From positions 1 to 10,146 of the forward strand of contig JBHIBD010000073.1 in NCBI GenBank assembly GCA_046758865.1: DNA of 10,146 bases, given 5' to 3'. This document shows, one piece after another, positions 1 to 6,362 of this stretch. A program made the position numbers and the translations under genes. The first letter of the stretch is position 1; each line of letters starts with the position of its first letter. The stretch is from JBHIBD01 sp046758865. Lineage in GTDB: Bacteria; Planctomycetota; Brocadiia; Brocadiales; Bathyanammoxibiaceae. A model generated the notes under the pieces. That model had not been told where the DNA came from, did not search any database, and was given only the letters and a program-made list of their open reading frames with translations.

Positions 1-172
1 CCTCTGCCTGTGACTGGACCTTCGCCCGGCCATTCTGTCATTGCGAGGGACAGAGTCCCGAAGCAATCTCCTGTGTGCTCACCAGATTTTCGCCCAGGCG
101 AATCCGCCTTTGGCGTGACTTCGCTTTGCTTAGAATGACACATGGTATTGAGATAACTCTTGCATAACTCTC
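1..172. mobile_element. MITE-like palindromic element, left end outside window
   Basis: Third copy of the element family seen at 6372-6516 and 8569-8698, more degenerate. The first bases (CCTCTGC) match the interior of the family terminal repeat GAGACCTCTGC, so the left end probably lies a few bases before the window. The right end, read on the minus strand, runs GAGAGTTATGCAAGAG. Bases 132-150 are, on the minus strand, identical over 19 nt to 8591-8609 of the P4 copy. One arm is of the CATTGCGAG/GAAGCAATC type (from 36), the other of the CATTCT type (to 140), so this copy mixes two arm variants. It abuts the stop codon of the adaptor gene (175-177). The left target duplication cannot be checked; the right one would be CCTTA at 173-177. 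Confidence 0.55.
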
Positions 173-174
173 CC

Positions 175-1419
175 TTAGTCGGCATGGCCGTGCTCAAGCA
201 TTTTCTTCTGAATCTCTGACTTCAGGTAGAAGCTTCCCTTGGTGACTACTTCATCCCCTTCATTTAAACCTTCCAGGACCTCCACCTGTCCGTCAAATTC
301 TCTCCCTACAAACACCTCTTTCATCTTATAGGCGTAGTTGCCGAGGGCCACGAAGACCGTTTTCTTGCCCTCGTAGCTCTCGATGGCGGAGCTGGGTATA
401 ATAAGTCTTTTGTGGCCTGGAACGGTCTCTCCCATGATTATCTTTGCAGTAACAAACATGCCGGGCTTCAGCTTTCTTTCACTGTTATCAACCTCCACCC
501 GTACCTTTACTGTGCGGGTGCGCTCGTCTATTACGTCGCTTATGTAGGTAATATGGCTATGGAAATAGGTGTCAGGGTAGGCTGATACTGAGACCTTTAC
601 CTCTTGCCCGATGCTTATCTTGGCAAGGTCTTTTTCGTATATGTCCAGGATAATCCAGAGCACCTGCAGGTCGGCAATGGTAAAGAGATGGGCCGACATG
701 TCCTGCATCTCTCCAAGGGCTATGTGCTTTTCTACTACCGTTCCGTCAAATGGGGAGAGCAGTGGAAAGGTAGTGATGGAGTGGGTCTGAGATTTCAGGG
801 CCAGTACATCCTCTTCCTTCAGGCCGAATAGGTGTAGTTTATTCTCCGCAGCCTCGTACTCTGCCTTTGCCTGGAGGTAGGCCGACTTGGCATTCAACAT
901 CTCCCTCTCAGAGGAGACCTTCTTTTCCCAGAGCATTTTCTCCCTCTCATAGTTGGCCTTGTTTACTGACACTCTGGTCTTGCTGGCGAAATATTCCGAG
1001 ACGGCATTACCTAGCTCCACGCTGTCGAGCAGGGCAAGTCTCTGACCCTCTTTCACCTCGTCTCCAAGGTCGGCAAATACGGCTACCACCCTGCTAGGCA
1101 CCCGTGGCCCTACGTGAAAGACCCGGTTGGCGTTAAACTGTATCTCTGCGGTGGCACGGATGTATCTTTCGGGGGTCTGGGGGGTTATCTTTACTGTCTC
1201 AATACCCAGGATGTCGTGACTTTCCTTGCTTATCTTGATGACGCCTTCGTGTTGCTCTTCATTCGCGTGCTTTATAGGTACCTTGTGTACCTTTTTCTCA
1301 AGCCCTTCCTCAACAGCGTCTTTCGACTCTGCTTCCTCGGTCTTGAACAGGTCACAAGAGAGGCTGGAAGCAACTATTAGCGTGAAAATTAGTGCAAGAA
1401 GAAATTTTGGTATCGTCAT
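175..1419 (-). CDS. Heavy-metal RND efflux periplasmic adaptor (CzcB/CusB-like membrane fusion protein)
   Basis: Membrane-fusion subunit that would join an inner-membrane RND pump to the outer-membrane channel encoded just upstream. The 414-residue product starts with a signal peptide ending in SSLSC at Cys22, a non-canonical but plausible lipobox, followed by a charged, His-containing linker (about 25-60). The two lipoyl-like halves are visible around 104-133 (GDEVKEGQRLALLD) and 218-250 (SPFDGTVVEKHIALGE). Between them is an alpha-hairpin rich in Glu, Lys and Ala (about 135-205). A beta-barrel follows (about 255-330, with LKPGMFVTAKI), then a membrane-proximal domain to about 400. The C-terminus EHGHAD is His-bearing. 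Length and layout fit the CzcB/CusB group, which points to divalent metal or copper efflux, but the metal cannot be assigned. The ATG has AAAGG 10 nt upstream and lies 13 nt after the TolC gene's stop, so the two are probably co-transcribed. Confidence 0.9.
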   Translation of the reverse strand: MTIPKFLLALIFTLIVASSLSCDLFKTEEAESKDAVEEGLEKKVHKVPIKHANEEQHEGVIKISKESHDILGIETVKITPQTPERYIRATAEIQFNANRVFHVGPRVPSRVVAVFADLGDEVKEGQRLALLDSVELGNAVSEYFASKTRVSVNKANYEREKMLWEKKVSSEREMLNAKSAYLQAKAEYEAAENKLHLFGLKEEDVLALKSQTHSITTFPLLSPFDGTVVEKHIALGEMQDMSAHLFTIADLQVLWIILDIYEKDLAKISIGQEVKVSVSAYPDTYFHSHITYISDVIDERTRTVKVRVEVDNSERKLKPGMFVTAKIIMGETVPGHKRLIIPSSAIESYEGKKTVFVALGNYAYKMKEVFVGREFDGQVEVLEGLNEGDEVVTKGSFYLKSEIQKKMLEHGHAD

Positions 1420-1432
1420 AATATTATTGCCT

Positions 1433-2689
1433 TTACTTTATTATGCTGGTAAACGACGCCCTCTCTAACTCCACAAGGGCCTTGTAGTGGCCCAAGAGGG
1501 CCTCAAGATAAGACACCTTTGCCTCTAAGAGGTTATTTTGCAGGAGGAGGAACTCAATAAAACTCACCTTACCTTCTAGATAGGTGAGTTCATTAAGTTC
1601 AAGGCTGTCCTCCACCTCCGAAAGGATTCCCTCATACACACCCAGACCATTCTGAGCAGAGAGAAAGGTCTGGTAGGCGCTTTCTAGTTCCTGTCTTATC
1701 TGTAAGACCTTTCCCTCTATATTTATCCGTGCCGCATCTCGTTGGGCACGGGCCCCCTGCAGCTCTGCCTGCTTTCTATCTATAATAGGCAGCGGGATAG
1801 ATATGGCCCCACCCGCTATCCGATTAAAGCCGTCCTCCCTTGCCACAAAACCAGAGAGTATGGGGTTGGGTATCCTCTGTGACTTTATTAGATTTATCTT
1901 GCGTTTTATCCTCTCCTCTTCCAGCTCCAGGGCCTTGAGGTCCGGTCTGTGTTTTTGGGCCGTTTCCATGAGCTCATGCAGTTCTACCTGGACTTTCGTG
2001 TACTTCAGCTCCCCTGTTATATCCAAAGGGTAGTCAGAGGAAAGCCCCAGTAGGAGTCTTACGTTCGATAGACTGGACAGATATTTGCTCCTGGCATTGA
2101 GGTAATCATTTTTTGCCTTTGCATGTTGTATCTCTATGCTGTTTACTTCCAGAATCGTGGCCGCACCAGCCTCGTACTTTGTGCGAAAGGCCTTCAAGAG
2201 CTTGTCGAAAAGCCTCTGGATAATGTCCCTGAGTTCTAACACCCGTTTGAGGGCCAGCACCTCATAGAAATTTCCTTTCACCCTTGAGGTGATTTCCCAC
2301 TCTAGGGTCTCAATATCGGCCCTTACCTTCTCAATATTTTTCTTGGCTACGGATATGCCCTTTCCCCTCTGGCCAAATATCTGGACCTCTTGAGACAGGT
2401 TTATCTCATAATCATTGTGGACCACGTTGTCCCTGGTGTTATATCTGTTATCAACAAAGCTCCCGATTACAGGATTGGATGGCACAATCAAGGAGGCCTT
2501 CGTCAGGTCACCCCTTGCCTCATCTAGCCTCTTTCTGAAGGCAGCGAGTTCACGGTTATTCTCCAGGGCCATGCTGACGGCCTGTTCGAGTGTTATAGCC
2601 TGGGCGCCCGCTGATTCCCCCGGATGCGCCATAGCTATCAGAAAAAAGGCAAACAATAAAATAAGCCCTGTTTTCACCTTATGTGACAC
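1433..2689 (-). CDS. TolC-family outer-membrane efflux channel (CzcC/CusC-like)
   Basis: Outer-membrane channel of a tripartite efflux system. The 418-residue product has an N-terminal signal peptide (charged start, hydrophobic core about 8-20, likely cleavage near Ala21-Ala29). The mature part contains two homologous OEP-type halves. The first opens with ITLEQAVSMALENNRELAA (about 32-50), and KYEAGAATILEVNSIE (about 171-186) is the typical conserved segment before the second helix of that half. The second half begins near RPDLKALELEEERIKRKIN and contains the proline-rich SIPLPIIDRKQAEL turn. Long heptad-like helices agree with the TolC barrel. The start is GTG, chosen because AAAGGAG lies 7 nt upstream. 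It precedes the adaptor gene by 13 nt and follows the Cys/His-rich small gene after 137 nt. Substrate is inferred only from the partner adaptor. Confidence 0.9.
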   Translation of the reverse strand: MSHKVKTGLILLFAFFLIAMAHPGESAGAQAITLEQAVSMALENNRELAAFRKRLDEARGDLTKASLIVPSNPVIGSFVDNRYNTRDNVVHNDYEINLSQEVQIFGQRGKGISVAKKNIEKVRADIETLEWEITSRVKGNFYEVLALKRVLELRDIIQRLFDKLLKAFRTKYEAGAATILEVNSIEIQHAKAKNDYLNARSKYLSSLSNVRLLLGLSSDYPLDITGELKYTKVQVELHELMETAQKHRPDLKALELEEERIKRKINLIKSQRIPNPILSGFVAREDGFNRIAGGAISIPLPIIDRKQAELQGARAQRDAARINIEGKVLQIRQELESAYQTFLSAQNGLGVYEGILSEVEDSLELNELTYLEGKVSFIEFLLLQNNLLEAKVSYLEALLGHYKALVELERASFTSIIK

Positions 2690-2724
2690 TTTTTGACTCC
2701 TTTAGATGAGATTTAAAAGAGATT

Positions 2725-2830
2725 TTAGGCCGGTGATACGGAATCTACACAGGCTTACCGTATCCCGACATTACCCCTGTGGAAGATGGTTCAACAGTGA
2801 GTCTTCAGGTTAATAGATAATTTGGCCTAA
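2725..2830 (-). other. Nested inverted repeats between small Cys/His gene and channel gene
   Basis: The spacer between the small gene and the channel gene contains an outer inverted repeat, TTAGGCC (2725-2731) with GGCCTAA (2824-2830), enclosing an inner one, GATACGG (2735-2741) with CCGTATC (2758-2764). The outer right arm overlaps the stop codon of the small gene. There is no U-tract, so this is not a clear intrinsic terminator. A partial terminator or mRNA-processing site that lowers channel expression relative to the first gene is possible but unproven. Confidence 0.3.
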
Positions 2831-3177
2831 AGATTCTCAGGTGGGTGAAATATGGTATCTGGTAAGAGGTTGCTGAGGGCGATGCGTTCAAACACCACCG
2901 CCGCCCCGCAGTCATCAGACACAGAGAAGGAAAGATTTTGGCTGGTTTCGTTTGTAAAGCTGTGGGAAAGGACGCAACACTGGGGACAATGGTGAGTCGG
3001 CTCAGATGTATTGACGGGACAGTGGTGGTCAGTGTAAGGGTTGTCAGTGCAGACATCAATGGCGAACGCCCCTCCCTCATGGGGCATTGCCACCTCCGGC
3101 AATGTGATAAGGAGGATGGCCATCCCTACAATCAGCCGTAATATGGGAAGATTTTGCAGAAAACTCTCGCCTTTCAC
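2827..3177 (-). CDS. Small secreted Cys/His-rich protein heading the efflux operon (unknown family)
   Basis: I do not recognise a family. From the GTG at 3177 the product has 116 residues. A hydrophobic segment (about 11-30, PILRLIVGMAILLITLPEVA) looks like a signal peptide, with possible cleavage after Ala30. The mature part carries a dense cluster of potential metal ligands: Cys43, His51, His52, Cys53, His62, His63, Cys64, Cys67, Cys68, His72 and Cys90. This start is preferred because AGAGAGGTG lies directly upstream. An ATG 15 codons earlier (3222) has no Shine-Dalgarno and would lie only a few bases from the predicted transcription start. First-gene position in an RND metal-efflux operon plus the thiol/imidazole cluster suggests periplasmic metal binding or sensing; this is inference. 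Confidence 0.65.
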   Translation of the reverse strand: MKGESFLQNLPILRLIVGMAILLITLPEVAMPHEGGAFAIDVCTDNPYTDHHCPVNTSEPTHHCPQCCVLSHSFTNETSQNLSFSVSDDCGAAVVFERIALSNLLPDTIFHPPENL

Positions 3178-3236
3178 TTGACGCACCTCTCTGGCCCCTT
3201 GTGCCTCTAAGTTGGTAAGCATAAGAGGTTAAGCGA

Positions 3237-3265
3237 AATTTACCTAATGAGAAACCATCTGTCAA
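3237..3265 (-). promoter_or_regulatory. Sigma-70-type promoter of the efflux operon
   Basis: On the minus strand a perfect TTGACA (3265-3260) is followed after 17 nt by TAAATT (3242-3237), a 4/6 match to TATAAT. Transcription would begin near 3230, leaving about 50 nt of leader before the GTG at 3177. No obvious dyad operator overlaps it. Confidence 0.6.
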
Positions 3266-3343
3266 GTACAAATTTCCCATTATCTTGCGGAGCGCAATCG
3301 TATGATGTCATGAAAAAGCTAGCCCCCGAGTCTGTTAAGCACA

Positions 3344-3384
3344 ATGGCTCCTCTGCAAAAACAGTCTTTCAGAGGCCTCATGGC
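3344..3384. mobile_element. Short palindrome resembling fused MITE ends, with ATGGC duplication
   Basis: CCTCTG (3350-3355) and CAGAGG (3370-3375) form an inverted repeat around a 14-nt centre starting with CAAAAAC. The right end read in reverse, GAGGCCTCTG, differs by one base from the family terminus GAGACCTCTG. The 31-bp core (3349-3379) is flanked by identical pentamers ATGGC (3344-3348 and 3380-3384), the same duplication length as at the two full copies. It may be an internally deleted copy; the left end lacks about three expected bases. Confidence 0.4.
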
Positions 3385-3396
3385 ATCCACATTGCA
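3381..3396 (+). promoter_or_regulatory. Sigma-54-like -24/-12 element
   Basis: TGGCATCCACATTGCA matches the TGGCACGN4TTGCW consensus with correct spacing and two deviations. It points toward the pilin array but lies almost 390 nt from P1. Pilin genes are often sigma-54 dependent, yet its position beside a mobile-element remnant makes chance likely. Confidence 0.2.
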
Positions 3397-3434
3397 CTAT
3401 TTTATTTTAAGGCTTTACAAGGATTCCGGTATAT

Positions 3435-3475
3435 CACTGAGGGGCCAATACGGATAGAATATGAGATTCTCAGTG
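3435..3475. repeat. Inverted repeat CACTGAG/CTCAGTG
   Basis: Perfect 7-bp arms CACTGAG (3435-3441) and CTCAGTG (3469-3475) surround 27 nt. No U-tract follows on either side. Function not apparent. Confidence 0.35.
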
Positions 3476-3510
3476 TCTCCGTAGCGCCTTTACAATACTA
3501 AATTTACAAA

Positions 3511-3577
3511 GGACGTTGAGGGAAGGCCCTTTACCTTTACACAGGCACTGTTCTACCGCCTTTTCCTCTAAACGTCC
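3511..3577. repeat. Long imperfect hairpin GGACGTT/AACGTCC
   Basis: GGACGTT (3511-3517) pairs with AACGTCC (3571-3577), and pairing continues inward between GAGGGAAGG and CCTTTTCCTC with a bulge, giving an imperfect stem of about 16 bp around a loop of about 32 nt. It has the look of a degenerate repeat; no promoter or terminator role is evident. Confidence 0.35.
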
Positions 3578-3667
3578 CCAAGCTACGTCTTTTGTGGCCT
3601 AGCTACAAAATTTGTAGGGTAGGTGACGTACGCCATCAGTGTGCGCCATACCATGGGACCGCAGGAT

Positions 3668-3685
3668 GCAGGTCTTCAGACCTGC
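3668..3685. repeat. Perfect 8-bp hairpin GCAGGTCT-TC-AGACCTGC
   Basis: Arms 3668-3675 and 3678-3685 with a 2-nt loop, about 20 nt upstream of the candidate P1 promoter. The hairpin at 10032-10053 shares the GGTCTG type of stem, so this may be a member of a small intergenic repeat family. Confidence 0.4.
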
Positions 3686-3705
3686 CATATAGGACGAAGA
3701 AATAA

Positions 3706-3734
3706 TTGAAATATAAAATTGAGCAACCTAAAAT
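3706..3734 (+). promoter_or_regulatory. Candidate sigma-70-type promoter of the pilin array
   Basis: TTGAAA (3706-3711), 17-nt spacer, TAAAAT (3729-3734). The predicted transcription start falls near 3741, about 40 nt before P1. An ATG at 3741 opens a 14-codon frame whose TGA (3783-3785) overlaps the P1 ATG (3782-3784). Confidence 0.45.
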
Positions 3735-3781
3735 CAATCCATGAAAGGTGTTGATAAGCTATCATCATGCATTAAATTAGG

Positions 3782-4972
3782 ATGAGATATAAAATCACCT
3801 CAAAATCTGGTTTTACCCTGATAGAGATTATAACGGTCCTGGCCATTGTCGGCATACTCGGGGCCACCATAACGCCACTGGTCTTCATGACCCTGCACAC
3901 CCAGAGGGAAGGGGATACTATTGCCGAGCTCAAAGAGCTAAAGAAGGGAATTCTAGGCAACCCAGTGATAATAACTAAAGAGGTAAGGACCGACTTCGGA
4001 TACATAGGCGACATGGGCAGCATTCCCACCCAGATAGAAGACCTGTACCAAAAAGGCACCCAGCCTGCCTTTGCCTACGATGCCACAAAACAGACCGGCG
4101 CCGGCTGGAAGGGGCCCTACATAGACCCGTCGCTCGTCGAGAATCTTGCCAGCCTGAAGCTGGATGCCTATGGAAATGAATACACCTATAGCACAACACC
4201 GTTCACAGACACCACTGTTGGTGTAACCGTATTGGCAAGTATTACCAGCAAGGGATCAGACGGCACCACTGGTGGAGGAGATGACCTGAACGCCTATACT
4301 TACGAGCCCGAGGCCTTCTCTACAGTACATGGCATTGTGGTAGACGAGCAGGGAAACAGGGTACCTTCGGTAACGGTAAAGATGAACTACGCCTCTGGCG
4401 GCACACTGGTCACGGCAGCGACCACTTCAGACTCAACCGGCCACTACCAGTTCACGAATATCCCTTACGGAAACCGAAGCATAACCGTGGAGCCATGGCT
4501 CGTATATGCCGCCGATAGTGCGGAAGTGTTCGGCAAAGACATGGATCGCGTCAGGTTCAAGATAACGAACCTCTCTGCAAATGACATTTCCATCACCTCC
4601 TTTAAGGCGGAATACACCATAGTACCAGCCGCATATTATGAGCGGTTGGATATAGGAGGAATCACAGTCTACGATAACGCAACTTCGAGGCTTGCGAGTG
4701 GTGACACGGTGACGTTCTCGGCCATAGTTATCCCGGGCAGCGGTGCGGTCACCACGGGTAAGACCTTCCCCGCCCGCGTCCAGTCACCCCTGACGCGGGT
4801 AGAAGACCTGGATATTGGAAGCGGTGCGAGTAAGGGGGGGAGCATAACAATAGAGATGAGAAATTTTGTTGACAATCCGAGTGTTGGAGGAACCAAGATA
4901 AACATGGCAGGCGTAAGATTTGTAATAACCTTTAGCGACGGCTCCAAGGTGGTGTTTTCGCCATCGGCATGA
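3782..4972 (+). CDS. P1: modular pseudopilin (GspG-like + carboxypeptidase-regulatory-like + C-terminal beta domain)
   Basis: First of four paralogues, 396 residues. Leader MRYKITSKSG is followed by FTLIEI, so prepilin peptidase should cut after Gly10, leaving Phe+1 and Glu+5, then a hydrophobic helix to about 36. Residues about 45-170 are GspG-like: GYIGDMGSIPT (74-83), GAGWKGPYIDP (106-116), LDAYGNEYTYSTTP (127-140) and ITSKGSDGTTGGGDDL (154-169). The last resembles the GspG calcium-binding loop. Residues about 182-238 look like a carboxypeptidase-regulatory beta sandwich (VHGIVVDEQGN, then GHYQFTNIPYGNRSITVEP). The rest is beta-rich and ends with INMAGVRFVITFSDGS. GspG itself is only about 140-150 residues, so roughly 220 residues are added. 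A cell-surface or periplasmic filament subunit is inferred; the specific system is unknown. The Shine-Dalgarno is weak: AGG directly abuts the ATG. Confidence 0.85.
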   Translation: MRYKITSKSGFTLIEIITVLAIVGILGATITPLVFMTLHTQREGDTIAELKELKKGILGNPVIITKEVRTDFGYIGDMGSIPTQIEDLYQKGTQPAFAYDATKQTGAGWKGPYIDPSLVENLASLKLDAYGNEYTYSTTPFTDTTVGVTVLASITSKGSDGTTGGGDDLNAYTYEPEAFSTVHGIVVDEQGNRVPSVTVKMNYASGGTLVTAATTSDSTGHYQFTNIPYGNRSITVEPWLVYAADSAEVFGKDMDRVRFKITNLSANDISITSFKAEYTIVPAAYYERLDIGGITVYDNATSRLASGDTVTFSAIVIPGSGAVTTGKTFPARVQSPLTRVEDLDIGSGASKGGSITIEMRNFVDNPSVGGTKINMAGVRFVITFSDGSKVVFSPSA

Positions 4973-4982
4973 AGAGAAGGAA

Positions 4983-5075
4983 GACGTCTGGTACGGAGAC
5001 CAGACGCTACAAAAAGAGGGCGTAGATGCAGCGTCCGTTCTCCGCAACCGACGTACCGTTCCATATCGGACGCTG
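4983..5075. repeat. REP cluster in the P1-P2 gap
   Basis: A minus-oriented REP at 4983-5010 has stem CGTCTGGT (4985-4992) and ACCAGACG (4999-5006), loop ACGGAG, and CTAC (the complement of GTAG) at its end. A plus-oriented degenerate REP at 5028-5053 starts GCAG, with stem CGTCCGTT and AACCGACG around CTCCGC. A half REP, ATCGGACGCTG, follows at 5065-5075. CAGCGTCCG (5029-5037) and CGGACGCTG (5067-5075) also form a perfect 9-bp inverted repeat. The cluster ends just before the P2 Shine-Dalgarno. Confidence 0.75.
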
Positions 5076-5092
5076 TGTAAGGGAAACCGAAG

Positions 5093-6280
5093 ATGAAATG
5101 TTCTGGAAACGGGTTTACACTCATTGATGTCATTATAATACTGGCAGCACTCGGTATATTACTGGGGACCATGATCCCCCTTACCATACAATTAATGAAC
5201 AAAAAGCGAGAGACACAGACCATTGATGAACTGGACAGGCTCAGGATAGCCGTGACTGGAAACCCGGTAATAACCATCTACGAGGCGAGGGCACAGTTTG
5301 GATACGTGGGCGACATGGGCAACCTCCCTACAAGCATAGAGGACCTCTACAAGAAGGGCGGACAGTCTGCCTTCAGCTTTAACACCACAAAGAAGGTAGG
5401 GGCCGGCTGGGACGGACCATATATCGACCCAAAGATTGTGGAACATATTGAAACCCTGAAGACGGACGCCTTTGGAAATGACTATGATTACACCACCACA
5501 CCCTTCACAGATTCCACTACAGGAGCAACGGTGGAGGGAAGGATTAGGAGTAAGGGAAAGGACGGCACCTCGGCCACGTCTGATGACCTCAGCCTGGACT
5601 TCTTCAGCAGCCAGGTAAAATCGAAGGTCTCTGGCGTCATAAAAACCGAAGAAGGCGACGGTGTGAGTGGTGCCACCGTCACCATGAACTACCCCAACAA
5701 CGGTACACTTGTTTCCACAAGCACGACGACAGACTCCGCAGGTTTTTACACATTTGATGACATCCCCTACGGCAACCGAAGCGTTACAGTAGAACCCAGG
5801 CTCGTCATTGAAGCAAACAGTGCCTTGGCAGTTGGTACACAGGACCGGGACGTAAAATTCACTGTTACGAATTGCTCCAATTCTGACATAAACATAACCT
5901 CATACAAGGCAGTATATTCTTCATCCCCCCAAGCCTTTTACACAACACTAATAGTAGGGGGAACCACGGTTTATAACAGCTCTTCTCCGAGGCTTGGAAG
6001 TGGGGACGCGGCGACCTTTACTGCACAAACAGTGGGTGGCGGTATTGAGGGCCCAAACACCGTGCCGATACAAGTCCAGTCGCCTGCAACAGAGGTGGGC
6101 GATATAACCATTGGCACCCTGGGTGGGGGAGCCAGTATACTGATTGAGATGAATGAATTCATGGATGCACAGACAGGCAGCGCAGCTAATGTCGATATGA
6201 CTGGAGTTTCTTTTACAGTCACATTTAACGAGGGGTTGAGTGACGAGTCGGTTGTCAGTTTTACGACGGTTTCACTATAG
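5093..6280 (+). CDS. P2: modular pseudopilin paralogue with Asp at +5
   Basis: Second paralogue, 395 residues, same layout as P1. Leader MKCSGNG is followed by FTLIDV: cleavage after Gly7 would leave Phe+1 and Asp+5 in place of the usual Glu. The hydrophobic helix runs to about 35. The GspG-like part contains FGYVGDMGNLPTSIEDLYKK (69-88), GAGWDGPYIDP (103-113), TDAFGNDYDYTTTP (124-137) and the acidic loop SKGKDGTSATSDDL. It matches P1 closely through this stretch. The carboxypeptidase-regulatory-like part covers about 178-236 (VSGVIKTEEGDGVSGATVTM, then GFYTFDDIPYGNRSVTVEP). The C-terminal beta domain ends VDMTGVSFTVTFNEG with a small insertion before the last strand. AAGGGA lies 8 nt upstream of the ATG. 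It is separated from P1 by 120 bp of REP sequence and probably shares its transcript. Confidence 0.85.
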   Translation: MKCSGNGFTLIDVIIILAALGILLGTMIPLTIQLMNKKRETQTIDELDRLRIAVTGNPVITIYEARAQFGYVGDMGNLPTSIEDLYKKGGQSAFSFNTTKKVGAGWDGPYIDPKIVEHIETLKTDAFGNDYDYTTTPFTDSTTGATVEGRIRSKGKDGTSATSDDLSLDFFSSQVKSKVSGVIKTEEGDGVSGATVTMNYPNNGTLVSTSTTTDSAGFYTFDDIPYGNRSVTVEPRLVIEANSALAVGTQDRDVKFTVTNCSNSDINITSYKAVYSSSPQAFYTTLIVGGTTVYNSSSPRLGSGDAATFTAQTVGGGIEGPNTVPIQVQSPATEVGDITIGTLGGGASILIEMNEFMDAQTGSAANVDMTGVSFTVTFNEGLSDESVVSFTTVSL

Positions 6281-6290
6281 GTGAGTTATT

Positions 6291-6353
6291 GTGGCGTCCT
6301 AACTCCGTATCAGACGCATGAAATAAACGCCGGGTGTAGAGTCCCGACGCTAC
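6291..6353. repeat. Convergent REP pair in the P2-P3 gap
   Basis: A plus REP (6291-6316) begins GTGG and has stem CGTCCTAA / ATCAGACG around CTCCGT, with pairing partly decayed. A minus REP (6328-6353) has CGCCGGGT / TCCCGACG around GTAGAG and ends CTAC. The pair is arranged head to head, as in REPIN or BIME units. The original P3 Shine-Dalgarno AAGGA (6354-6358) starts immediately after the CTAC. Confidence 0.7.
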
Positions 6354-6362
6354 AAGGAAATT

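Larger units (their letters stand above)
3223..3781. other. Divergent intergenic region without a credible gene
   Basis: About 560 bp separate the divergent efflux and pilin operons. An 84-codon open frame at 3247-3501 has no family resemblance, no Shine-Dalgarno and runs through a palindrome, so I do not call it. The region contains the efflux promoter, a candidate pilin promoter (3706-3734), a sigma-54-like site (3381-3396), a short MITE-like palindrome (3344-3384), and inverted repeats at 3435-3475, 3511-3577 and 3668-3685. The stretch around 3603-3660 looks like degenerate intergenic repeat sequence. Confidence 0.6.

Noticed and set aside
3178..3222. ATG 3222 as start of the Cys/His-rich protein
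   Set aside because: No Shine-Dalgarno, and it would leave almost no leader after the predicted promoter; the GTG at 3177 has AGAGAGGTG upstream and gives a better signal peptide.
3247..3501. 84-codon plus-strand frame in the divergent intergenic region
   Set aside because: No Shine-Dalgarno, no recognisable motif, and it runs through a palindrome and inverted repeats; better explained as chance.
4669..5277. 202-codon minus-strand frame across the P1-P2 junction
   Set aside because: It is antisense to two clear pilin genes and to a REP cluster; the sequence is low-complexity Ser/Leu/Pro typical of a reverse-strand shadow.
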